Of a stretch of 64,000 bases of DNA, positions 34,552 to 45,049 are shown piece after piece. The stretch's first letter is position 1; every line of letters begins with the position of its first letter. The position numbers and the translations under genes were made by a program. Origin of the DNA: Gonapodya prolifera JEL478. Its lineage: Eukaryota > Monoblepharomycota > Monoblepharidomycetes > Monoblepharidales > Gonapodyaceae. The notes below the pieces were generated by a model. It ran no database searches. It was not told the origin of the DNA and saw only the letters and a program-made list of their open reading frames with translations. Location of the stretch: the NCBI GenBank assembly GCA_001574975.1, contig KQ965826.1, forward strand, positions 62,001-126,000. Direction: 5' to 3'.

Positions 34552-36484
34552 TCACCCCGCCGGTGGAAAGGTATTGGGGGAATGGGTTCCTTCACTCAGA
34601 GTCAGTCTTCTCGTACGTCCAAGAGATTGCCCCGGGCCAAGTACGCCACCCTGGATACTTTGCAACTCAGCACCAGTGGTTGACATCTCACTTGAAAAAG
34701 TTTGAGCACGCTCAGGACGGGTGGGAGACAGTGTTCTGGTGAGTGTGGATCCTGAACTCCTTGCCAGTGTCATGTCGTCGCGTCCTTGTGGGAGAGTACT
34801 GAATGTCGATCCTTGAAGACTCCCCGCATTGTTCAGTGTTGCTGGTGGCGATTCTATACGCGATCCCAGGGAAGGCAACGCACGATTTGGAGTCTTTCCA
34901 GAGTTCCATGACCCAACGAAAGAATTCGCCGTGAGTGAAGCACTTCTGACCATGGAATCTTCACCTCGACCGAGTGGGAAAGATATTGGGTCCGCGTTGG
35001 AAAGAAGGTGGTCAGTGAGAAGAAGACAGTCGCTGGAAGTTCAAGGTGGGATGAGAGTAACCACTGAACATAATGCCTTGTTGTAACTTACAGTGGTACT
35101 GTCCCGAAAGTGCCCGCAACCTCGTCCCAGCAGGCAGCCCAGCTATGCACGTAAGTTTAGATTTATAAACGATTCGCCATGTCTTCGCGATTCAATTCTC
35201 ACCCATCACGATAAATTGTTTTCATCCGCACAAGCGTTCCTGGGGCGAGGTTTATCTCGTCTGCGGCTTGGGCGTCGTACTTCATTGCGAGGAGTGCGTC
35301 AGTGACATTTCAATTACGAGCGAGGCTGGGTGGACCTGCAAACATATTTGAACTTACTTTCTGGGTCACAAAAAATGGTGGCCCAGTGTACTCAACGCTG
35401 GCAGCGGTATCTAGATCCTGGGGTCCGGCAACGCGAAGGAAAAACCTGCAACAGAGATCGAGACAACGCTCAAAACAGCGAAAACCCTACATGGGCTCGT
35501 TGATGCAACGAACCAATGGGGCTCTTTCAGCTCGGGTTCGTGTTCCCTTGCTCTCCGTGTCCTTCGAACCAAACAAAACGCGAGGCCCAGAGCAGCAAGA
35601 AGAACCGCAGCGCCCCCTCCTGCCGCGCCCGCTATGACTGCTACTCCTGGACCCGATGGTGTCGACGACGGGGGGAGTAGTGAAGATGCCGGTGTCGGAG
35701 ATATGAGAATGGGTTGGTCCGGGTTACGATAAGTTTGTGATTCGTAAAGACACGCCGGGGGTATGTCGCCCGTCAGTGTGTAGAGGCCGACGTTGGTGTT
35801 GTTGTATGTGATACGGCATACTTGGACGCTTTTGGGTATTCGCCCATCGACAGGGCCAGATAGGTTGTTATCTGGAAAAGCATAGCGAACCATTAGATTC
35901 GTCGCACTACTCAAGGTGGAGAGCAGCAACGCACTGTAGATCCACAGAGTTACGAGTTTGGTCAGCATGGACAGGTCGGGGAACTGCCCGCTGATGTCGT
36001 TAAAGTAGACGTGGAGGTTTGTAAGGTTGACCAAGGTCTCCAGGCCCGCAGGAAACGAAGTGAATCGGTTGTGTCGGGCATACAACTGGGTCAAATTGGT
36101 CATGCCGGTCACGTCGGGTAATGGACCGGTAAAATCGTTGCTCGTGAGTTCGAGCACAGTGAGACTCGTCAAATTTCTGAATGGTGGCAGCTGTCCCTTC
36201 AGATTCAGCAGCGCCATGTTCGCTCGAACGATTCGCCCGTCCGCGCTACAGTTAAAGCCCTGCCAGTTCTTCTCCGAGTTCCATGGATCGAAAACTTCAT
36301 TGTAAAATTGGCAACAGGACCCGCGAGGCCATCGTAGGGTGACGTTCGAGGCATCCAGCAGATCCTCGAAATATTTGCAGTCGTCCGCGGTACTTTGACA
36401 GTCGACCACCACCACGCCACGCGAGGCCAAGGTGATGGCAAGAAGCGCCAATGGCAAAGAGATTCCTCGGCGACGCTTCCTCAT
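34552..36484 (-). CDS. LRR receptor-like protein with cytoplasmic SH3 domain (A2)
   Basis: Six minus-strand exons; the first is 36484-35935, then 35871-35514, 35445-35358, an SH3 exon pair split inside the DG|W, and the tail ending at 34552. Signal region RRRGISLPLALLAITLASRG; cap DCKYFEDLLDASNVTLRW with RGSCCQFY; LRRs (LKGQLPPFRNLTSLTVLELT, FTGPLPDVTGMTNLTQLYAR); helix VAVIAGAAGGGAAVLLAALG then RRTRRAR. Juxtamembrane LKEPHWFFLRVAGPQDLDTA; SH3 YDAQAADEINLAPGTLV, MKTIYRDGWAACW, FGTVPLDCLLLTDHL. A tail of about 130 residues rich in Ser, Thr and Pro follows. All SH3 hallmark positions are kept. Confidence 0.87.
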
Positions 36485-36879
36485 CTGGTGATGGATCCAG
36501 GAACGAATTGGGCGGGTGAAGTGGACAGTGGCCGGTCTTGGTTGCCCGATCTCTTGCCGAACTATTGAAAATAGCCGAATGACTTCTATCACATAATGAC
36601 AAAGCTGACTTTTCAAAAACGATATCTACATATCAAACAGGACTTCCGGAATTTCTAACAAATCATTCCTTTGAAGCCAGCCAAATATTTTTCGTGCGTG
36701 GTGAACGCTGTACTCATTCTCCTCGGCTCCCGTTCACGTCACGCAACGGGATACCGTCCTCGATCATGTCAAAGTTGAGGTGGAGACGCGAGTCGGTGCT
36801 CAGCGTCGACCGGCTCACCTGCGAGCTCGGGTTGGAGGGGCCACGAACTGTTCGATCCCCATCAAGATCAAGAAATGAG

Positions 36880-38646
36880 TTAGACAATGCGATGCAAAAA
36901 TGATGATAATGACCCACCCGTGGATCCAGCACTCCATTTACTGTATACGGCCGATCCCTGCGGGCTTGCTGTATTAAAGAGCGTCGAGCCCGGCGACGCG
37001 TTTGTTGCCATTGATCGTACAGCAGCAGATCGTGTAGGGTCTTTTGCGGTGGTCTGGGAGCCGGGGAATGGGTATGCAGCTGAGAGAGAGGCACTTCTGA
37101 TCATGGAGACTTCGCCCCGTGCGAGGGGAAACGAGAGCGCGTTGGGAGAGGCGCTCGAGTGGAGGTGGTCCGTGAGGAGGAGACAGTCCCTGCATTGCAT
37201 GAGTGAGCAAACGGGAGTAGGTTAAGACCGGGCCACATCGAGTCCAAAAAGCCGAAGTCAGCACTCACAGTGGCGCTGTTCCAAACTGCCCGGTGCTTTC
37301 ATCCAAACAGGCTGCCCATCTGCGGTGTTATCGCAGAGTGAGAACCGTTGTGACCGCAAACATTGAATGAGGATCTCACCCGTCCCGAAAGATGGTCTTC
37401 ACTATCACCGTTTGTCCAGGCTTGAGGGTCATCTCGTCGGCCGCTTGAGCATCATACTAGTAGACACATTCGTTGAGATGGCCGGTACGACGGCGCCCAA
37501 AAAATGGAGCTCATGAAACGAACCTTTTCGGTCACCAAGAACGGCCGTCCATCGTACTCGACACACGCATCTCCGTCGAGGTCCATTGGTCCGGCTACTC
37601 GGAGGAAGAACCTGACCCGACACCAATCAAAAGGCCGTTGGCTCGTACGCGAATCCGCTCTCGACGCCGAGCACTCACCAATGGGATTCGACATGCTCGG
37701 GCGACTTCGTATGCCTACTTCCACCCCTCTTGCGTCTGACAAAGTAAAACACCAGTCCTATCGCTGCAAGGAGCACGGCTACTCCACCTCCCACCGCGCT
37801 CACGATAACGCCGACGTTCGAGCCGGAACCACTTGCACTGGGAGCGGGTGCTGCAGCTGGTGTTGGGATGGGGTCGTTCGGGTTCCGGATCACCTGGTTC
37901 TCAAAGAAGCAGGAGGGGGGTACGTCCCTCGTTAAGGTGTAGAGACCCGGGTTTGTGTTATTGAAGGTGAGTCGGCAGACGGAGACGCTGCGTGGGAGGA
38001 GCCCGTCCACGTTTCCGGTCATGAAATTGTCTTGAACGTTGGGGTGGCGCGCATGAGTGAGATTCACGGTCCTTGCATTTGCAAGCGTCGACTTTAAGCT
38101 CACCATGCACCCAGAGCGTGAACAAATCCTTGAGCGCGGTGAGATTCGGAAAGGGGCCCGTGACATTGTTGAGGTAAAAATGCAAGTTCCTCAACCCGAC
38201 CAGCGTTTCAATCCCGACGGGAAGGGTCGTGAACCTGTTCGCCCGCGCGTGCAGTTGCGTCAGGTTGGTCATGCCGCTGACATCGGGAAAGGGACCCGAG
38301 AAGTCGTTGGCGATTATTTCGAACACGCTCAGGCGCGTTAACGACTTGAACGAGGGCAATGTCCCTCTGAGGCCGAGGAGGGTCACGCTTGCTCGTGTGA
38401 TTCGCCCGTCCGCAGTGCAGTTGAATCCTTGGAACGTCTGCTCCTGATTGAAATTGTCGAACACGTTACGGTAGAAACTGCAGCACGCCCCCCGTGTCCA
38501 GGGAAGCGCAACATTGGATGCGTCCAGCAGGTCCTCGAAGTATTTACAGTCCTCTGCGCTGGAGCCGCCCGGGGTGGGAGTGGAGCTCTGACCACGCACG
38601 AGGGAGACGCCACACCAACCAGCAAAAACAAACAGCAGGAGCAGCC
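36880..38646 (-). CDS. LRR receptor-like protein with cytoplasmic SH3 domain (A3), start unresolved
   Basis: Exons: about 38646-38104, 38030-37679, 37611-37524, 37456-37380, 37319-37269, 37189-36880. The frame enters with a hydrophobic, signal-like GLLLLFVFAGWCGVSLVRG, but no in-frame ATG is found upstream for over 100 codons; a short 5' exon is likely. Then DCKYFEDLLDASNVALPW, RGACCSFY; LRRs (LRGTLPSFKSLTRLSVFEI, FSGPFPDVSGMTNLTQLHAR); helix VIVSAVGGGVAVLLAAIGLV; ESHWFFLRVAGPMDLDGDA; SH3 YDAQAADEMTLKPGQTVIV, KTIFRDGWAACL, FGTAPLDCLLLTDHL; tail of about 90 residues. Splice phases equal those of its neighbours. Confidence 0.82.
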
Positions 38647-39026
38647 CTCGAGCGGGAGGAGAAGGCGGTCGATTGGCCCGTGTGCGATGTAATGCTGCGA
38701 GGTGAGGACAGTTGGCGGGTGCGGGCGGAGTTGGGGGTGTCGAGTGGTTAGAGTTGAAGGGGTGGCGGTGGCGACTACCCCGACTGAGCTGGCAAGTGGC
38801 ACGTACTTGGCATCCAAGAATGCAACCAGCGGATCGAACACGTGCTGTTTCGTCTTTCTCCCAAAGCAGAACCCGCCGCCCTATCGCGTGCTATCGCAAA
38901 AAGGGAGGCGTTACCCCACAGATCTTTGTCGGTGGCGGGTATATTCCGGAATAATTCGTGTATATTACATCAAAACAGTTTCTCGGCGAGTTCCTGACGA
39001 CAGGTTCAAAACCCAAACCAGGTTTA

Positions 39027-41052
39027 TCAAAAACTTCGAGGCACTCCAGCCGCAGGCGCATTGTTCATCTCATCCAGCGCAACGGCATGGCCGCCGCCGT
39101 CTGGCAGACTGCTCTTGCTCCCCACATGCGAATGCGACGACCATGCCGTTCGGGACGTGGACCCGGACAGCGGTCTGGACATTGCGGCGGCGGGCGGGTT
39201 GGGTATGCGTGCTAACGACCCTGAAGTGTCCCTCGGCGACGCGATGGCGGTAGACCCGGGGCTAGACGGTGTCGACGTCCTCCCGTCCGCGCCGCCGCCG
39301 CCTCCGACGGATCCGACGCCCGACGTTGAGAACGTATTGGACGCGCCGCCGTTGGAGCGCATGATAGAAGAATGGCCGCCGACCCGCCACGACGCCGACC
39401 CGCCGGTACCGTGAACGAGAGATCCTTCGCCGGGGAGGAGTGGGAAGGACCGCGCGTCGTGAGGTGCGAGGATGTGGTCTGTGAGGAGGAGGCAGTCTCT
39501 GTGGGTGTGAATGTGGAGAGGAGGCAGGATCACGGGAGATGGGATGGGATGGTGGGAGACGGGATGGTGGGGTTTAGGAAGTGGGCGCGCGGTGAGGGTA
39601 CACAAACGAAAGGAAAGGAGCGGGAAGAGAAGTACGTACAGGGGAACGGTACCGAATTTCGTGCCCGATTCGTCCCAACATGCGGCCCATCTTTATAATT
39701 TTGATGGAGTGGTAGAGCGGGGTGCGGTCGTGGGCGGTGAGTGCAAGCTGCTTCCACATTCACGCAAAGGCAACGATGTGACAAAACTGAAACGCACCCG
39801 TCACGGAAAATTGACTGCATCTGCACAGTGGTCCCCGGTGTGAGGTCCATTTCGTCCGGTGCTTGTTTCTCGTACTGCCGGCGCCGGTGAAGGAAGCAAG
39901 GTAGGGTCCAAAAGCGGTTCCTTGAGGAAGGGAAGACAAGAACTCACGCTCTGCACCACGGAAAACGGCGGACCCGAGTACTCCACGCTGTCGGCGTTTT
40001 CGAGCCCCAGTGGGCCGGCGGTGCGGAGGAAGAACCTAAAGGAACGCAAATCGTTGGAAGGACATGCCTACTAAACTGCATGGGGCATGAATGAAGTACG
40101 AACCAGTGAGGTTCTTTCAACTCCTTGACTTCACGCTCTTTTCGTCGCTTGCGGGATCTCCAAATGAAAAACGCCGAAGCAGCGACAAGAACAACCGTCC
40201 CCGCTACAATCGCCGCAATCACCCCTTGCCAATTCGGGGGTTTGACCGTCTTTGAATCCGAACTCGCAGTGCTGCGTGGCTTGTTGACGTTGGGTATGAC
40301 CTGGCCCTCGGAGAGACAAGCAGGAGGTACTTGATCTGTGGCGGTGAATAGGCCCGGGTTGGTGTCGCCGAATGTGAGTCGGCAGAAACGAAGGCTGGGG
40401 GGTAGGAGGTTGTCTACGGGGCCGGTCAGGTTGTTGCCTGGGGGGTGGAGAGCGTGGGAAGCGGGAAGGTGTGAGTCGGGTGCCGCACACAATATATTGC
40501 GTACCGCTATGTTGAAGTTGAGACGAAGTACGAACCGTCGACCCAGAACACGAAGAGCTGCGAGATGTTGGTGAGGTTCGGAAGGGGGCCGGAGATGCTA
40601 TTGTTGTACAGCTGCACGTTCTGGAGCGCGACGAGGTCGGGTATTTCTGGCGGGAAGGTTGTGAAGTTGTTTCCCCGAGCATAGAGGAATTTAAGCTTTG
40701 TAAGACCGCGTAGGGACGGGAATGGGCCCGTCAGGTTATTCGCCGTGACGTCGAGGAGTTCCAATTCCGTGAAGTTTGTCAAAGACGGTAAAGGCCCCTT
40801 GAGATTCATGAGCGCCAAACTCGCTCGCGTGACCCGCCCACTGGCCGAGCAATTGAATCCGCGAAACGTGGCGGGTACGTCGAGCGGTGTGAAGAAGTCA
40901 CAGCATGCGCCTCGCGTCCATGGGATGGGAACGTCTGATGCGTCGATGATGGACTCGATCTCCAAGCAATCGGGGGTTTGTCCGGTGGACACGCCACACA
41001 GGAATCCGAGTGCCAGCGCACACACGGCCCACGCCTTCCGCGTTATGCGCAT
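39027..41052 (-). CDS. LRR receptor-like protein with cytoplasmic SH3 domain (A4)
   Basis: Six exons on the minus strand starting at ATG 41052. Signal RKAWAVCALALGFLCGVSTG; cap DCLEIESIIDASDVPIPW with RGACCDFF; LRRs (LKGPLPSLTNFTELELLDV, LTGPFPSLRGLTKLKFLYAR); helix GVIAAIVAGTVVLVAASAFF then RSRKRRKER. Juxtamembrane LKEPHWFFLRTAGPLGLENA; SH3 YEKQAPDEMDLTPGTTVQM, SIFRDGWAACW, FGTVPLDCLLLTDHI. The tail (about 150 residues) is rich in Gly, Ser and Pro. Two donors here are GTTCGT. It is transcribed away from the FAS1-SH3 gene at 41316, with about 260 bp between starts. Confidence 0.86.
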
Positions 41053-41315
41053 CGTATATGGTCCATAGAGCGAGTTTTGATTGGCTGGCGATGTGTTGCC
41101 GATGCCTGAAATCGATTCCTGGATAGGCAAATCGTGGGGCAAAAGTTTACCCGAAATTCATCCGTTGCCCCTCGTGCAAGGGCAACGCTGGCACAGCACG
41201 ACAATATTCGATCCCGCGGACCTTCAATTTTGTCCCCCGCCGCCGCGCTGCACGCACGAGCGAAGAGTTCGCTTCCCACTCTCGGCTCTTTTTTTGCTGC
41301 GCTGCCTCCGCCGCG

Positions 41316-44300
41316 ATGGCCCGTCCACGTGTCGGATTCTTTCTCGCGGTGGCTGCGACTCTCGCACTCCTCTGCACACCCACGCCATCGCACTCGGCAG
41401 GCGTCGTGCAGACCCTGTCCTCTCTCAAGTCCACCTACGCCCTCACGATTATTCTCCAGGCGGTCGACCCGGGCGGTATCTTCGCAAGCGCGGATTTCGT
41501 CAAGAGGCTCAACTCAAACTCAACGCGGAAAACTCTGTTCGCCCCGCTTGACGACGCCTTCAATAAAGTCTTTGCATCTGGACTGAGTCTGCTCTCACTC
41601 TCGCCCTACCTCGAGGAATTCGGATCATACCACTCCTCGCCCATCGTGCTCTCCAAGTCCTACATCGACCAGCAACCAGACGCATTCTACCTGCCCACAT
41701 TCCTCGCCGCCGGGGGAGCTACAAACTCCAGCTTGATCACACCGCAGGTCATCAGAGTCGCCAAGACCAATGGCACACTCACGTTCCAGATCGCCGGGTG
41801 GTGGGAGTCGGTCGTCATTGCGAGCTACCCGGCAGACGACGGCATGTTGTACGTCATGAGCGAGACACTACCCCCTCCGGTCACGTTGAAGGAGACGCTC
41901 GGGTTGAAGAAGATGGTGCTCATGCCGCTTGTGAGTGGTCCGACAGGAGCGAGCAGAGCGAGCGGTGGGAGGACACCGAGGCCTAAGCGCGATAGCGCCG
42001 ACCGAGGCCGATATCTCGCGGAGCGAACCCGAGACCTAAGCGCCGCTAGGCGCTGACCGAGGCCACGAGCGCAGCGAGTGTGTCCGTAGGAGGCGAACGC
42101 TTCTGCGCGGAGCGCGAATGATCCTGCTGTCGAGCAAAGGGAGAGGTCCTCCGAAGGCGAATTACCCCGGGGATGGATACGAGAGCGAGGCTTAAGCGCC
42201 GCACCGCATTCCACACCTTGCTCACCGTCGATGCACCCCAAACCTCACACCACCCAACTCACATCCGCCCTCTTAACAGGTTCCGAGCGCCAAGAATCTC
42301 ACCACCAACTATGTGTCCAAGTTCACCGACTTTGCGGTCGCGACCAACTTCACGGACGAGTTCGAGGCTGTCGTACCTGGGACGATGTACGTTTGCATGC
42401 GCGTTTCGCCTTTTCCCGCCTTTTTGCCCTTTTTTACGTTTCCAACCTTTTCCACCTTCAACCCCTGCACTCCCGAACCTCGCCAACCTCGCCCCCCGCC
42501 GCTCACCTGTGCTTATGCGGTGCCGCCCCCCCAGCCTCCTCCCGTCAAACACCGGATTCGACGCCGCAAAAGCCGTCATCGACGACGCGACCACGGACGA
42601 AGCAATGCGGACCAAACTCATGCTGGACGTGTTGAGGTTCAACAGTATGTTTCGTCTGCGTTGCTCCTTCCCACTTCCGTCTCCCTTAACCTCCTAACCA
42701 CCACCCCTTTTGCCCACCCTAGTCCTCCCCGGCATCTTCTATACCGCCGAAAAAACCGGCCTCTACCCAACCCTCCTCAACGAAACCCTCTCCCTAAACG
42801 CCTCCACCTCGTCCGCCTTCTTCGGCTCCACGCCCATCGTGCGCACCGTCCTGCTCTCCAACGGGGTCGCGCACATCGTGGACTCGCTCGCGTTCCCGTC
42901 GAGCGTCAACACGATGCTGTACGCGCTGAATAATACGCCGGATAGACTCGCGCAGAAGAGTGGAGGGTATTTGATTATTGGGGTCGCAAGTGGGTTGTGT
43001 ATTTTGGGTGTGTTGATTGCGTTTGCGGGGTGGGGGAAGGGGAGGTGGAAGAGTTGGGCGGAGGAAAGGACGAGTGAGTGGCCTTGCAGTTGTCGCATTT
43101 CCTCACATGGCTTGGGATGAACCGTCCTGTTACAGTGCACATGCGCGACCACACCGTCAAGGTAAGTCACCCTTCCGTCTCACTCCCTCAACACAAAACC
43201 AACCCCCACCTGAAATTGAAATGTCTCCCGCAGCCGCACCCCTTCTTCAAAGCCTACGCCGCCAAAGTCGGTGCCCTCAAGGAAAACAGCCTCGTGTACG
43301 ACGGTCAGCCTTTCCTCGTAGCGCGCAAGGTATGTCTCTTTCTTTCCTGTCTGCTACGTGCAAGGACCTCGTACGGTAACTGACCCCGCCGTCTAAACAT
43401 TGATAGTACGAGCCCCAGGCCGTGGATGAAATTGCGTTGTACCCGGGGCAGGTAAGATGGCTGTGCTGGTCGTTTGGTCGCGAGGAAAGTTGCTGAAACG
43501 TCTTCCCTATCCGGCCGGCAGCTCGTTCGTATCAACACGATCTTCAGGGACGGATGGTGTATCGTGCACTCGATCGATACGAACGAGGTCGGAGCTGCTC
43601 CTCTGTGAGTGTCGTGTCACTGTGCCAACCTCCCCCCCCCCCCCCCCGTGCCACCTTCCCCGCCGAATTCTCACCCCCTCCTTCTGACGTTCACAGCGAC
43701 TGTCTCCGCTTATCAAGCCAACTTCCCGACATCCCCGACGCCGCCTCTATGTCTGGCTACACGCGCATCGAATCGGCCTACCCGCCCGTCATGTCACGCA
43801 TCATGTCCGAGCGCACTCTCCAGACGAGCCAGTCCCAGGCCCAGCTGCTCGATATGTCCACTGAGGAGCACGTTTCACCGAGCCAACGGCACGGCAGCTA
43901 CGAGCGCAACGGGAGTTACGAGCGCGAGGGCGTCAGGTCTCCGAACGGCAACGAGGCCCGCGACCGCTACAGCCCGAGTAATCCCGAGGAAGCCCAGCTG
44001 GACGCGTGGCTTCGCCGCGAACAGACGCGGGCCCGGTCGCGGTCGTCGCGGCGCAGCGTGGCGAGCTCGCACCACCGGCCGCAAACTGCCGAGGAGCTGG
44101 CGCAGGAGCTTGGGTACGGACCTGATCCTACCAATTACTCACATTCCTACGGTACCCCCTCGTCGGGGCTCGGAGCCCAGAGCGGCGTGCTCGCCCAGAT
44201 GCCCCCGAGCGTGAATACTTTGGAGAGGGAGAGGCAGAGGTACGAGACGGATGTGTACGTTCCGCAGAGGGCCTACACTGGCGGGCAGAGGCGCGCGGAT

Positions 44301-44339
44301 GAAGGAAGACCGGGCCCTGGCGGCTATGGGCAGTACTAA
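41316..44339 (+). CDS. Fasciclin (FAS1) receptor-like protein with cytoplasmic SH3 domain
   Basis: Signal RPRVGFFLAVAATLALL; two FAS1-like modules: TLFAPLDDAFNKVFASG in the first, and TILLPSNTGFDAA, NILPGIFYTA, SNGVAHIVDSLAFP in the second. Membrane helix GGYLIIGVASGLCILGVLIA. Then a cytoplasmic block FFKAYAAKVGALKENSLVYD colinear with the FFLR..GPQGLEDA block of the LRR genes, and an SH3 domain YEPQAVDEIALYPGQ, VRINTIFRDGWCI, VGAAPLDCL. The tail has SYERNGSYEREG repeats. Exon 1 is 41316-41930; intron 1 is about 349 bp; further exons from 42280, 42535, 42723 and so on. The ARK|Y and PL|DC splice positions equal those of the LRR paralogues. A run of 17 C lies in the last intron near 43630-43650. 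Confidence 0.86.
41940..42200. repeat. GC-rich palindromic repeat inside intron 1 of the FAS1-SH3 gene
   Basis: The unit CCTAAGCGC...GACCGAGGCC occurs at 41982 and again about 53 bp later at 42035, with a third start CTTAAGCGCCGC at 42191. It contains small perfect hairpins, such as AGCGCCGCTAGGCGCT (6-bp stem, 4-base loop) near 42040-42055, and GAGCG/CAGCGAG palindromic runs. Nothing similar was seen in the other introns, which are mostly 50-115 bp. Confidence 0.6.
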
Positions 44340-44445
44340 GACGTGGACGTGGGGTCGAAGGAAGGAGGCAGGAATATTTTTGCTTTATCTAGCCCGAATA
44401 GGAATAGTCTTGTACCGTGGAGTAACGGTTATGATGTTTTTTTAT

Positions 44446-45049
44446 CTATCGTTTGGACGCCTGCAGTTTTTCCCACTCGTAGGGGGTTTTGGTCGTCAGC
44501 CCGAGCGCGTGGAGGCCTTTGACTTTGAGCTCTTCATCCAGCAAGGAGTAAATGAGCTGGTGTCGCTTGACCAAAGGCTTGGGGAGGTTGCGACGGCGTG
44601 AGCCAAGTCGAGGAAGTCTGCTCAAAGGAAAGCTGATGCTCACCTTCCCAGCGAACTCCTCCGACACAACGGTTACAGAAAAGTGCGTCTCCTCCGGATT
44701 CAACCCCTTCATTGCGGCGTGGCCTCGGTGCTTTGAGCTGTCGTCAACGATGTCGATGTGAGTGGGTTTCAGAGCTGAAGTAATCTGAGACGCTCAAGAG
44801 AAGTCAATGAGCCAATGATGGAAGGGAAGGGAAGGTATTTCCCACCTTTTCTTTGATGGAGTTGGCAATAGGTCCTGTCGGTTCGGCCATGGTTGTCGAG
44901 GTTGAGGAAAACGTTCGTGGAGAAATGAATCGATCGGAAATAACGGTCCCCGTTCGAGAACGCCCCGATAGCGACGATGCGGTAGAGCGGTTCACTTGTC
45001 GCAGAAGCGCTTGCAATCGACGAGGATTGGCAAGAGACGGAGTTGACAT
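44446..45049 (-). CDS. BolA-like protein, probably mitochondrial
   Basis: Three exons: 45049-44846, 44784-44644, 44577-44446. Residues 1-55 are Arg/Ser-rich without acidic residues (ANPRRLQALLRQVNRS), a likely mitochondrial presequence. The BolA fold follows: IANSIKEKITSALKPTHIDI, DSSKHRGHAAMKG, THFSVTVVSEEFAGKPLVKR, HQLIYSLLDEEL, HALGLTTKTPYEW. The invariant His of KRHQLIY, which with a glutaredoxin binds a 2Fe-2S cluster in known BolA proteins, is present. Closest in layout to BOLA1/Bol1. Expected role: late mitochondrial iron-sulfur cluster insertion. Confidence 0.92.

Noticed and set aside
39061-39414. 117-aa plus frame opposite receptor A4
   Set aside because: Exact antisense of the A4 tail exon, which is supported by paralogue alignment.
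43625-43650. Run of 17 C as a functional element
   Set aside because: Simple mononucleotide tract inside an intron of the FAS1-SH3 gene; length is probably variable and without meaning.
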